This document shows positions 1 to 7,864 of a DNA stretch of 64,000 bases, piece by piece (positions within the stretch are counted from its first letter, which is position 1; every line of letters starts with the position of its first letter). The translations under genes were made by a program, and so were the position numbers. A model generated the notes under the pieces. The model had not been told where the DNA came from and did not search any database. It saw only the letters and a list, made by a program, of their open reading frames with translations. Origin of the DNA: Actinophytocola gossypii (GTDB lineage Bacteria; Actinomycetota; Actinomycetes; Mycobacteriales; Pseudonocardiaceae); contig NZ_JAFFZE010000002.1 of assembly GCF_025165815.1 (NCBI RefSeq), forward strand, positions 37,890 through 101,889, given 5' to 3'.

Positions 1-1
1 C

Positions 2-1168
2 GAGAAGGTCGCCTACGTCCGGATGTTCTCCGGCACCGTCCGCGTCCGCGACCGGGTGCGCGTCGGCGCCACCGAACGCAAGGTCACCGCCGTCGAGACC
101 ATCGACCACGGCGGTGCGCAGCGGACCGGCGAGGTCACCGCAGGCCGGATCGGCAAGCTGTGGGGCCTCCCGGACGTCCGGATCGGCGACGCCGTCGGCA
201 TCCCGCGCGAAGGCGTCGCGCACCACTTCGCCCCGCCGACGCTGGAGACCGTCGTCGAGCCGGTCGACCCGGCGGACGTCGGCGCGATGCACGCGGCGCT
301 CACCCGGCTCGCCGAGCAGGACCCGTTGATCGACCTGCGGCAGGACCAGACGCGCCGGGAGATCCTGGTCTCGCTGTACGGGGAGGTGCAGAAGGAGGTC
401 ATCCAGGCCACCCTGGCCGCCGAGTTCGGCCTCGACGTCACGTTCCGGGAGACCACGACCGTCCACGTGGAACGGCCGGCCGGCGTGGGCGAGGCGGTCG
501 AGCTGATCGGCGTGGAGCCCAACCCGTTCCTCGCCACCGTCGGCCTGCGGGTCGAGCCGGCGCCGGTGGGTGCCGGCAGCTCGTTCCGGCTCGGCGTGGA
601 GCTCGGGTCGATGCCGTACGCGTTCTTCGCCGCCGTCGAGGAGACGGTCACCGAGACCCTGCGGCAGGGCCTGCACGGCTGGGCGGTGCTGGACTGCGCG
701 GTCACCATGACCCACTCCGGGTACTGGGCGCGGCAGAGCCACTCCCACGGCACGTTCGACAAGAGCATGTCCAGCACCGCGGGCGACTTCCGCAACCTGA
801 CCCCGCTGGTGCTGATGACCGCCCTGCGCCGGGCCGGCACCGTGGTGCACGAGCCTCTGCACCGCTTCACCCTCGAGCTGCCGGCCGACACGGTCGGCGC
901 GGTGCTGCCCGTGCTGGCCCGGCTGCGCGCGGTGCCCCGCGGCACCGACGTGCGTGGCGCGACGGCCGTGCTGACCGGCGAGATCCCGGCCGCCGGCGTG
1001 CACGGGCTCGAACAGCGGCTGCCGGGCCTGACCAGGGGAGAAGGGGTGCTGGAGGCCGCCTTCGACCACCACGCGCCGGTGCGCGGTGCGGTCCCGTCCC
1101 GAGCGCGCACCGACCACGATCCGCTCAACCGGAGGGAGTACCTGCTGCACGTCGTCCGCCGGGTGTGA
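2..1168 (+). CDS. TetM/OtrA-type ribosomal protection GTPase, 3' part
   Basis: The reading frame is already open at the left edge, so the G domain lies outside the window and only about 388 C-terminal residues are present. They begin in the translation-factor domain II strand (KVAYVRMFSGTVRVRDRV). Later, FDKSMSSTAGDFRNLTPLVL corresponds to the domain IV segment that ribosomal protection proteins share (Y-x-P-x-STPADFR in TetM). Family members are EF-G-like GTPases that release tetracycline from the ribosome. In actinomycetes many are intrinsic housekeeping or self-resistance homologues, so actual resistance is not proven. The stop is TGA at 1166-1168. The domain order matches TetM/OtrA better than elongation factor G, which has a different domain IV loop. 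Confidence 0.88.
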   Translation, partial: EKVAYVRMFSGTVRVRDRVRVGATERKVTAVETIDHGGAQRTGEVTAGRIGKLWGLPDVRIGDAVGIPREGVAHHFAPPTLETVVEPVDPADVGAMHAALTRLAEQDPLIDLRQDQTRREILVSLYGEVQKEVIQATLAAEFGLDVTFRETTTVHVERPAGVGEAVELIGVEPNPFLATVGLRVEPAPVGAGSSFRLGVELGSMPYAFFAAVEETVTETLRQGLHGWAVLDCAVTMTHSGYWARQSHSHGTFDKSMSSTAGDFRNLTPLVLMTALRRAGTVVHEPLHRFTLELPADTVGAVLPVLARLRAVPRGTDVRGATAVLTGEIPAAGVHGLEQRLPGLTRGEGVLEAAFDHHAPVRGAVPSRARTDHDPLNRREYLLHVVRRV

Positions 1169-1252
1169 CGCCTTGACGCGTGCCTCCCGACGTGCTGTCA
1201 TCATCGCGAAACAATTTCATGTTCCGTTGTCGTGGCCAGTCGGGAGGCCGTG

Positions 1253-2524
1253 ATGTCCCTGCTCCGTCGAACCCTGATCGCCGCGCTGTCCGTGGCGGCG
1301 ACCGTCGGCACCGCCGTCGCCCTACCGGCCTCCGCCGCCGAACCCACCGCCGAAACCACAGCCGAAACCACAGCCCTGCCCACTGCCGCCGTCGCGCTCG
1401 GCGACAGCTTCGTCAGCGGCGAGGGCGGCGGCGACTACCAGCCGGTCACCGACCTCAACGGGGTCAGCCAGGGCTTCCCCGGCTGGTCGGCGCCGAACAG
1501 CAACGCGTTCTTCTGTCACCGCTCGCCCAACGCGTCCCTGTTCCAGGCCACGCTGCCGGGCATCCAGGACCGGTTCAACCTCGCCTGCTCCGGCGGCCAA
1601 CCGCACGACCTGCTGAACCCGTCGGCCGCCAGGGAGAAGGGCCGCGAAGTCCCCGCGCAGCTCGACCAGCTCCGGAACGTCGCCGCCACCCACGACATCG
1701 ACCTCGTACTCGTCGGCCTCGGCTCCAACAACGCCTCGTTCACCTTCGGCGACGCCGCGTCGGTGTGCGCCAACCGGTTCATCGCGGACGCGTGGACCGG
1801 CTGGTGGGAGTTCTGGGCGGGTGACCCGCCGCAGGACCCGTGCACCATCTCCGACCTCGCCACCGACGCCGAGCTGGCGGCCGGCACCACGGAGACCACG
1901 AACGCGCTCCGCGTGCTGCTGACCACGCTCGCCGAGGTCGACGCCGACGGCCAGCACCGGGTGGTGTTCCAGGACTACACGAACCCCCTCCCGCAGGACT
2001 ACGCCGCCCGCTACCACGAGGAGGACAACCGGGCCGACGACCGCGACAAGTTCCGCGCGCTCGGCGCCGAGCGGTACGCGGCCGGCTGCCCGGCGCACCG
2101 CGCGAGCCTCGCCGCCGGCCACCTGTTCTCCCAGGGCCTCGGCCGGCTCGTCTCCTCCGCGCACTCGACCCTGTCCGCGGAGTTCCCCGGCGCGGACCTC
2201 GTGTACCTGAACGTGCAGCACGCCTTCGACGGCGCCCGGCTGTGCGAGGCCGACGGCAGCCCCGGCAACGCCCTGGCGACCCCGATCCGGCTGCAGGACG
2301 GGCCGAGCGGTGTTCCGGTGACGAGCCTGTCCGGCCGCGACAAGATCGCGATCAAGCGGATCGCCGACACCTGCGTGGACTACTTCCAGACGTGTCAGGA
2401 GTCCTGGCACCCGAACGCCGACGGCTACGCGGTGCTCGGTCGGTGCCTGGCCGGCGCCGCGACGACCGGCGCGCGTTCGGTCGCCTGCACCAGGGGGTCC
2501 GACGGGACGATCACCGTCGGCTAG
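1253..2524 (+). CDS. Secreted SGNH/GDSL-family hydrolase
   Basis: Predicted secreted esterase/lipase of 423 residues. ATG 1253 is chosen over an in-frame ATG at 1232 because GGGAGG (1242-1247) lies 5 bases upstream of it. Residues 1-29 form a signal peptide (MSLLRRTL, hydrophobic core, ALPASAA). The GDS block I follows, with nucleophile Ser52 in VALGDSFVSGEG, and block V is SWHPNADGY with His386. Block III reads GLGSNNASF, so the usual GxND is GSNN. Several Cys pairs suggest disulfides, as in streptomycete extracellular SGNH lipases. The substrate cannot be told from sequence. A strong terminator follows at once, so the gene is probably monocistronic. Confidence 0.88.
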   Translation: MSLLRRTLIAALSVAATVGTAVALPASAAEPTAETTAETTALPTAAVALGDSFVSGEGGGDYQPVTDLNGVSQGFPGWSAPNSNAFFCHRSPNASLFQATLPGIQDRFNLACSGGQPHDLLNPSAAREKGREVPAQLDQLRNVAATHDIDLVLVGLGSNNASFTFGDAASVCANRFIADAWTGWWEFWAGDPPQDPCTISDLATDAELAAGTTETTNALRVLLTTLAEVDADGQHRVVFQDYTNPLPQDYAARYHEEDNRADDRDKFRALGAERYAAGCPAHRASLAAGHLFSQGLGRLVSSAHSTLSAEFPGADLVYLNVQHAFDGARLCEADGSPGNALATPIRLQDGPSGVPVTSLSGRDKIAIKRIADTCVDYFQTCQESWHPNADGYAVLGRCLAGAATTGARSVACTRGSDGTITVG

Positions 2525-2530
2525 GGACGC

Positions 2531-2568
2531 GGTCGCCCGGGGCGGGGCATGCCTCGGGCGACCGTTTT
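2531..2568 (+). terminator. Rho-independent terminator after the SGNH hydrolase
   Basis: A perfect 9-bp stem, GGTCGCCCG (2531-2539) with CGGGCGACC (2555-2563), is followed by GTTTT. Allowing one mismatch, the stem extends inward. It lies 7 bases after the hydrolase stop. Confidence 0.8.
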
Positions 2569-2721
2569 CCTGTTAGGGTCTGTTCCGTGACTGCCGGGTC
2601 GGCCATGGGCCACGCACGAGTGAGGTTTCCGGCGGTGGCGTGACCGCCCGGCGGGCCCGCGCCCCGCCCGCTCTCCCGTTCTTCAGCTTTCGTTGTCACC
2701 GAAGAACTTTGGGAGAGTTAG

Positions 2722-3543
2722 TTGCACGACTTCAACCAGCAGGTCATCGACGAGTTCCGCGCGAACACCGGCCGTGTCGGCGGCCCGTTCGAGAACGCCA
2801 GGCTGATCCTGCTCACCACCACCGGCGCCCGCACCGGCGCCGAGCACACCACCCCACTCGGCTACCTGCCCGACGAGGACGCCGAGCGCATCATCGTCAT
2901 CGCCTCGGCAGGCGGCTCGCCGCGACACCCCGCGTGGTTCCACAACCTCGTCGCCAACCCGAAGGTCACCGTCGAGAACGGACCCTTCACCTACGAGGCC
3001 GAGGCCAACGTCCTCACCGGCACCGAGCGCGACGACGTCTTCGCCCGCGCGGTCGAGGCCGACCCCGGCTGGGCCGACTACGAGACCAGGTCCGGCCGCA
3101 TCCTGCCCGTGGTCGCGCTCCGCCAGGTGGCCTTCGCCCCGTCGGAGAGCACCTCGTTCGGCCAGATGCTGCGGATGATCCACGACGCGTTCCGCCGCGA
3201 ACTGGCCATCATCCGCACCGAGTTCGCCGCGTCCGGGCCAGGGATCGGCGTCCAGCTCCGGGTGAACTGCCTGAGCGTCTGCCAGGGCCTGCACCACCAC
3301 CACCGGATGGAGGACAGCGGCCTGTTCCCCCAACTCGACGAGAGCCACCCCGAGCTGGAGCCGGTGCTGACCCGGCTGCGCGCCGAGCACGAGACCATCG
3401 CGGCCCTGATCGATGAGCTGAACGACGCCGTCAAACAGGGAACCGACGCCCAGCCCAGGGTCGAACGGCTCGTCGACGAGCTGGAGGCGCACCTGCGCTA
3501 CGAGGAGGAACAGCTGATCCCGATCCTCGACCACGCCGGATGA
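2722..3543 (+). CDS. Deazaflavin-type nitroreductase fused to a hemerythrin domain
   Basis: 273 residues, TTG start, with GGGAG (2711-2715) 6 bases upstream. Residues 1-140 match the Ddn-like family of F420/flavin-dependent reductases: ILLTTTGARTGAEHTTPLGY, then GGSPRHPAWFHNLVANPKVTV. Residues 150-273 are a hemerythrin HHE domain. Candidate iron ligands are the His of IHDAFRREL, the HHHHRMED cluster, HPELEP, AEHETI and HLRYEEEQL. Hemerythrin domains hold a di-iron centre that binds O2 or reactive species, so a redox-stress or nitro/quinone reductase with built-in O2 sensing is plausible but inferred. The 3' end overlaps the convergent GerW-like gene by 113 bases. Confidence 0.85.
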   Translation: MHDFNQQVIDEFRANTGRVGGPFENARLILLTTTGARTGAEHTTPLGYLPDEDAERIIVIASAGGSPRHPAWFHNLVANPKVTVENGPFTYEAEANVLTGTERDDVFARAVEADPGWADYETRSGRILPVVALRQVAFAPSESTSFGQMLRMIHDAFRRELAIIRTEFAASGPGIGVQLRVNCLSVCQGLHHHHRMEDSGLFPQLDESHPELEPVLTRLRAEHETIAALIDELNDAVKQGTDAQPRVERLVDELEAHLRYEEEQLIPILDHAG

Positions 3544-3841
3544 CCAGCGCCCCGAGCGCCACCCCGGCGACCGTGGCCAGCACGCCCCGCACGTCCACCG
3601 CCGGCACCCACCGCACGTCGCCGTCCTTCACCACGAACGCGCCGACGGGCCTGGCGACCAGCCCGAGGCCGCCGCCGTCGCCCCGCCGGCCCGCCTTGTC
3701 CCGTCCCGCCCCGCCGCCCCCGCCACCGACGACGCGGGCGGCGGGGATCACGGCGACCCCGTCCTTCTCGTACGGTTCGGCGTAGACCAGCCGCGCGGTG
3801 AGAGCCTCACGCGCCCCGGCTAGCAACTCGTCGATCTTCAA
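3431..3841 (-). CDS. GerW/YtfJ-family sporulation protein
   Basis: 136 residues beginning MKIDELLAGAREALTARLVY. The conserved AEPYEKDGVAVIPAARV is followed by a Gly-run (VVGGGGGGAG) and a C-terminal hydrophobic segment, VLATVAGVALGALVIRRG. These are hallmarks of the YtfJ/GerW family, tied to spore germination in Bacillus and widespread in actinomycetes. The start is TTG with GGGAGAGG about 6 bases upstream. It lies inside the 3' end of the upstream FMO-like gene (35-base overlap), which suggests translational coupling. After the membrane segment the frame runs on for about 35 Pro/Arg-rich residues, antisense to the hemerythrin domain. That tail looks unlike the family and may be read-through. 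Confidence 0.8.
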   Translation of the reverse strand: MKIDELLAGAREALTARLVYAEPYEKDGVAVIPAARVVGGGGGGAGRDKAGRRGDGGGLGLVARPVGAFVVKDGDVRWVPAVDVRGVLATVAGVALGALVIRRGRGSGSAVPPRSAGAPPARRRAVRPWAGRRFPV

Positions 3842-4886
3842 GGCGTTCCTCTCCCAGCAGCTCCCGCAGGTCCCGCACGGCGGCCCGGCCGGCCCGGTTC
3901 GCCCCGACGGTGCTCGCCGACGGGCCGTAGCCGACCAGGTGGACCCGGGGTTCGGCGACGACCCGGGTGCCGTCCATGGTGATCCCTCCGCCAGGGCCGC
4001 GCAGCTCCAGGGGTGCCAGGTGGTCGAGCGCCGCGCGCCAGCCGGTGCACCACAGGATCACGTCGGCCGGCCGCTCGGTGCCGTCCGCCCACGCCACCCC
4101 GTCCGGCGTGATCCGCTCGAACATCGGCAGCCGGTCCAGCACCCCCGCCGACCGGGCCGCCGCGACCTCCGGGGTGAGCTGCAGCTCGGTCGCCCGCGCC
4201 ACGGACTCCGGCGGCAGACCGGCCCGGACCCGCTCGTCGACCCGCGCGACGACCTGCCGCCCGTAGTCCTCGGTGAACGGCCCCGAGCGGAACACCGGCG
4301 GCCGCCGGGTCACCCAGGTCGTCTCCTCGGCGACACCGGCGATCTCCAGCAACAACTGCACGGCCGACGTCCCGCCGCCGACCACGACCACCCGGCGCCC
4401 TCGGAAGTCCGCCGGCCCCCGGTAGTCGACCGTGTGCGGCTGCCACCCGCGGAACTCGCCCTGGCCCGGGTAGTACGGCCGGAACGGCCTGGTCCAGGTC
4501 CCGGTCGCGTTGACCACCGCGCGCGCCGTCCAGTCCTCCTCGGCGGTCGCCACGGTGAGCAGGTCGTCCGGCCCGTACCGGACGGCGTCGACCCGCACCG
4601 GCCGGCGCACGTCGAACCCGAACTCCCGCTCGTGGGCCGCGAAGTAGGCCGGCACGGCGTCCGACGCGCGCTCCTCCGGCGCGGGCGGGGCGAACCGCAT
4701 CCCCGGCAGGTCGAAGATCCCGTGCACGGTGGCCATCCGCAGGGTCGGCCACCGGTGTCGCCACGCCCCACCGGGGCCCGGGTTCGCGTCGAGCACGACG
4801 AAGTCGAACCCGCTGCGGCGCAGGAAGTACGCGCTGGACAGCCCAGCCTGCCCGGCCCCGATCACCACGACGTCCGCGTGCCCCAT
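3807..4886 (-). CDS. Flavin-dependent monooxygenase-like NAD(P)/FAD oxidoreductase
   Basis: 359 residues from ATG 4886. The N-terminal Rossmann motif VVVIGAGQAGLSSAYFLRRSG binds FAD. GGAWRHRWPTLRMATVH is the region that follows it in CzcO/FMO-like proteins, and a second nucleotide motif VVVVGGGTSAVQLLLEIAG marks the NADPH domain. ILWCTGWR is the C-terminal ATG-like signature. Members oxygenate N, S or carbonyl groups or act as FAD-dependent reductases; the substrate is unknown. The gene overlaps and presumably drives the downstream GerW-like gene. An earlier in-frame start at 4919 is possible but would place extra residues before the FAD strand. Confidence 0.86.
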   Translation of the reverse strand: MGHADVVVIGAGQAGLSSAYFLRRSGFDFVVLDANPGPGGAWRHRWPTLRMATVHGIFDLPGMRFAPPAPEERASDAVPAYFAAHEREFGFDVRRPVRVDAVRYGPDDLLTVATAEEDWTARAVVNATGTWTRPFRPYYPGQGEFRGWQPHTVDYRGPADFRGRRVVVVGGGTSAVQLLLEIAGVAEETTWVTRRPPVFRSGPFTEDYGRQVVARVDERVRAGLPPESVARATELQLTPEVAAARSAGVLDRLPMFERITPDGVAWADGTERPADVILWCTGWRAALDHLAPLELRGPGGGITMDGTRVVAEPRVHLVGYGPSASTVGANRAGRAAVRDLRELLGEERLEDRRVASRGA

Positions 4887-4940
4887 ACCCGGCACAACGC
4901 CACCCGTCGCCCCGCCCATCCCGGCTCGGCGGAGATCACA

Positions 4941-5225
4941 TCACGCCCGCACCACGTGCGCGCGCACGCGCTCGCCGTCCACCCAGCCCTTGGTCCGCGC
5001 GTATTCGATCATCGCGTCGAACTCGGCCCGCCAGGCGTCCTCGCCGGCCGCCCGCAGCGCCGCGATCCGCAGCCACGCGTGGTCGCCGTCCAGTTCGCCC
5101 AGCCCGGCGCCGGCGAGTGCCTCGGCCGCGGCTCGGTCGTCGATACCGGCCAGCTCGACGTGCAGCTGGCGCAGGTTCCGGACGTCCTCGACCGACGCGG
5201 TTCCGGCGTTCACCCGAACGTACAT
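4941..5225 (-). CDS. Conserved small protein of unknown function
   Basis: 94 residues from ATG 5225 (MYVRVNAGTASVEDVRNLRQ). The protein is helical, rich in Ala, Glu and Asp, with no membrane segment and no motif I recognise. Third-position G/C bias is strong and the reading is continuous, which supports a real gene. It lies between the FMO-like gene and the Ntn hydrolase on the same strand. Its stop is 55 bases before the FMO start, so co-transcription is possible. An in-frame alternative start lies at 5261. Confidence 0.6.
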   Translation of the reverse strand: MYVRVNAGTASVEDVRNLRQLHVELAGIDDRAAAEALAGAGLGELDGDHAWLRIAALRAAGEDAWRAEFDAMIEYARTKGWVDGERVRAHVVRA

Positions 5226-5276
5226 GCACCGATCATCGCCGGTCCGGCCCCGGCCGCCCACCGGTCACGTGCGGTC

Positions 5277-7775
5277 TCAGCTCGACGGCTCGAGCCGGAT
5301 CCGCAGCGCGGTGTTCGCCTCGACGTCCTCCCGGCTGTAGTGGAGCGTGAACATCTGGTCCTCGGACCACGGCACGAACAGGTTCTCGTAGAACGGGCTC
5401 TCCGGGTCGCCGGACTGGCCGGGGTTGTTCATGGCCAGCGCCTCGTCCCAGTTGCCCGGTTCGGCGATGTAGCGCCACGACGCGCCCTCGTCGCCGACCG
5501 TCTCGTTGACCGGGCCCTTCTCCCTCGGCTCGATGTCGATGACGCCCCTGGTGTGCGGGTCGACCAGCTCGGAGAGCGGATGGATCAGCTCCTGCCGGTT
5601 GTAGAACCCGTAGCGCCAGGCGTTCGGGTCCGCGCCCTGGTCCTCGGTCAGCTTCCGCACCGCGGCCGCCAGGCTCGACTCGATCGCCGCGTCCCGGACC
5701 GCGACCGCCTTCCCGCCGAACCACCGGTCGGGGTGCTCGACCATGTCCACGGTCGTGGTGCTCGCCGGTTTGCCGATCGCCTCCACGGCCGCGCGGTCGT
5801 CGACCGCCGCCGCCAGCAACGCCTGCCCGAGGAACCCGTCGTCGGTGCCCGGGGCGCCGTGCAGGTCGGTCCACACGTCGAAGATCGCGGCCGCTGACGA
5901 GTCGAGCGACATCTCGTGGTCCCACTTCCGCAGGATGTCGAGTGCCTGGCGCACGGCCGGGTCGTCGGAGCGCACGTTCTCGATGGCGGCGGTGATCCGC
6001 CGCCCGGGGATCGACACGTGGTCGGTCTGCAGCTCCAGCATCGACTCCTGCGTCGCCTCGTCCATCTCGGCGAGCACCTCGCGGGTACGCAGCGAGCGCC
6101 ACGGGTTGGCGGCCTCGAAGCCGATCTTGCGGTTGACGTACTTCGGCAGCGGTCCGGTCTCGTGTTCGTCGAACAGCCGCGACTCGTTGTTGGTCTGCAG
6201 CCACCCGCGGTCGGGGTTGTAGCTGACCGGCAGCTTGTCCGCGTCGTAGAAGCCCTTCCATTCGTACCGGCCGTCGCCGGGCACCGGCAGCAGCCCGTCC
6301 CAGTTCCGGCGCACCGGCGTGCGGCCGGCCGGCTTCCAACCGATGTTGCCGGCGGCGTCGGCGTACTGCTGGTTCTCGCCCGGCGTGCCCCAACGGTCCA
6401 GCGCGTCGAGGAAGCCGCCCCAGTCGTCCTCGCGGATGTAGCCGATGCTGGCGAAGTAGGCGCTCGTCCCCGGCCCGCTCCACACCGTCCGGACGCCGAA
6501 CGCGACGTTCCGCTCCGGGTCCTCGTAGATCACCGGTCCGTGCTTGGTGAACTTCATCGCGGCCGTCTCCGACCCGCCGCCCCGGACCGGGATCTCCTCG
6601 GTCCGCACGTCCATCGGAACCCAGCGGCCCCGGTAGCGGTACTCGTTCGGGTGACCCGGCCGGGTGCGGTAGACGTAGAGGTCCTCCTGGTCGATGTCGA
6701 AGACCGTCAGTCCGAACGCGATGTCCTGGTTGTGACCGAGCGAGACCCCGGGCAGCCCCGGCTCGCCCGCGCCGATCACGTCCATCCCCGGCGCGTTGAG
6801 GTGGGCGACGTAGCGCAGCGACGGCACCGCCTGCGTCCGGTGCGGGTCGCTGGCGATCAGCGGCCCGTCGACCGCCGTCCGCCCCGGTGCCACCGCGAAC
6901 GAGTTGGAGCCCTCCTCGCTCTCGCCGTGGTACGCCCGGTCACCCGGCCGGTCACCGTCGGCCGCCGGCCGGACTGCCTGCCCGTCGAGCGTCGGGCTGC
7001 CGAAACCGCCGAGCGCCGCCAGGTTCTCCTGGGAGAACGTCACGCCCTGGGTCGCCAGGTCGTAGACCTCCAGCAGCTCCTCGGGGTCCTCCGGCAGCAG
7101 GTCGAGGTCGAGGCCCTTCGGGACCTTGGTCTTCCAGCCCGCGTCGAGCGGCTGGCGGATGTTCTCGTACCGCAGCCCGAAGTCACGGGCCATGTAGGCG
7201 CGGTCGACCTCGCTGGTCAGGTTCCCGACCAGCGCGTGCGTGCGCAGCCGGACCACGTCCTCCGCCGCCCACTCGTCCGGTTGGTACCGCAGGAACTCGA
7301 ACTCCCACGGCATCAGCTCGTCGTTCTCCCTGGCGAGCTCGATGTAGGCGTTGATGCCGGCGGTGTAGGACTCGGTGAGCCGCTTGGCGTCGCGGCCGTA
7401 GGAGCGCCACTCGGCCTCGATGTCGCCTCGGTAGGAGAACATCCGGTTGGCCCGGTCCTGTGCGACGTAGGCCGGTCCCAGCACCTCGGACAGCTGGCCG
7501 AGGCCCTTGCGCCGCCACAGGTCGATCTGCCACAGGCGGTCCCGTGCCGCGTTGAAACCCTGCGCGAAGAAGGCGTCGTAGTGCTCGTCCGCGTAGATGT
7601 GCGGGACGCCGTTGTCGTCGACCAGGATGTCGACCGGTTCGTTCAGTCCGTCGACCGTGTAGGCCCGGTCCTCGCCCGGCGCCGCCGCGCCGGGTTCGGG
7701 AATCGAGACCATCGTCGCCACCAGCGTCGCACCCAGCGCCAGGGCCTGCCACCCGCGTGCCGTCCGAGATCGCAT
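5277..7775 (-). CDS. Penicillin acylase-family secreted Ntn hydrolase
   Basis: 832 residues with an N-terminal signal sequence (about residues 1-32) ending in a PGAAAPG region. The alpha-chain signature DNGVPHIYADEHYDAFFAQGF (residues 54-74) and the Gly-Ser junction EEGSNSFAV are typical of family S45. Ser290 would become the N-terminal nucleophile of the beta chain after self-cleavage. IASDPHRTQAVPS and the later GLTVFDIDQEDLYVY stretch are also family-like. Relatives cleave penicillins, acyl-homoserine lactones, cyclic lipopeptides or pneumocandins, so quorum quenching or lipopeptide deacylation are options and the substrate is open. Length is normal for the family. Confidence 0.9.
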   Translation of the reverse strand: MRSRTARGWQALALGATLVATMVSIPEPGAAAPGEDRAYTVDGLNEPVDILVDDNGVPHIYADEHYDAFFAQGFNAARDRLWQIDLWRRKGLGQLSEVLGPAYVAQDRANRMFSYRGDIEAEWRSYGRDAKRLTESYTAGINAYIELARENDELMPWEFEFLRYQPDEWAAEDVVRLRTHALVGNLTSEVDRAYMARDFGLRYENIRQPLDAGWKTKVPKGLDLDLLPEDPEELLEVYDLATQGVTFSQENLAALGGFGSPTLDGQAVRPAADGDRPGDRAYHGESEEGSNSFAVAPGRTAVDGPLIASDPHRTQAVPSLRYVAHLNAPGMDVIGAGEPGLPGVSLGHNQDIAFGLTVFDIDQEDLYVYRTRPGHPNEYRYRGRWVPMDVRTEEIPVRGGGSETAAMKFTKHGPVIYEDPERNVAFGVRTVWSGPGTSAYFASIGYIREDDWGGFLDALDRWGTPGENQQYADAAGNIGWKPAGRTPVRRNWDGLLPVPGDGRYEWKGFYDADKLPVSYNPDRGWLQTNNESRLFDEHETGPLPKYVNRKIGFEAANPWRSLRTREVLAEMDEATQESMLELQTDHVSIPGRRITAAIENVRSDDPAVRQALDILRKWDHEMSLDSSAAAIFDVWTDLHGAPGTDDGFLGQALLAAAVDDRAAVEAIGKPASTTTVDMVEHPDRWFGGKAVAVRDAAIESSLAAAVRKLTEDQGADPNAWRYGFYNRQELIHPLSELVDPHTRGVIDIEPREKGPVNETVGDEGASWRYIAEPGNWDEALAMNNPGQSGDPESPFYENLFVPWSEDQMFTLHYSREDVEANTALRIRLEPSS

Positions 7776-7835
7776 ACAACTGTTCCTACCACGGTAACCC
7801 CGCGGTCACCTAGCGTGGAATCTGTGATCCCGTCT

Positions 7836-7858
7836 GGACAGTCCGGATCGGACTGTCC
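7836..7858 (-). terminator. Hairpin downstream of the CBM2 kinase gene
   Basis: Perfect 10-bp inverted repeat GGACAGTCCG / CGGACTGTCC with a 3-base loop, starting 7 bases beyond the kinase stop on the minus strand. There is no clear T-run, but actinomycete terminators often lack one. Confidence 0.6.
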
Positions 7859-7864
7859 GCATGG

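Noticed and set aside
3798..5897. Long open frame antisense to the FMO, small-protein and acylase genes
   Set aside because: Arg/Pro/Ala/His-rich translation with no motif; it mirrors the codon bias of the real genes on the other strand.
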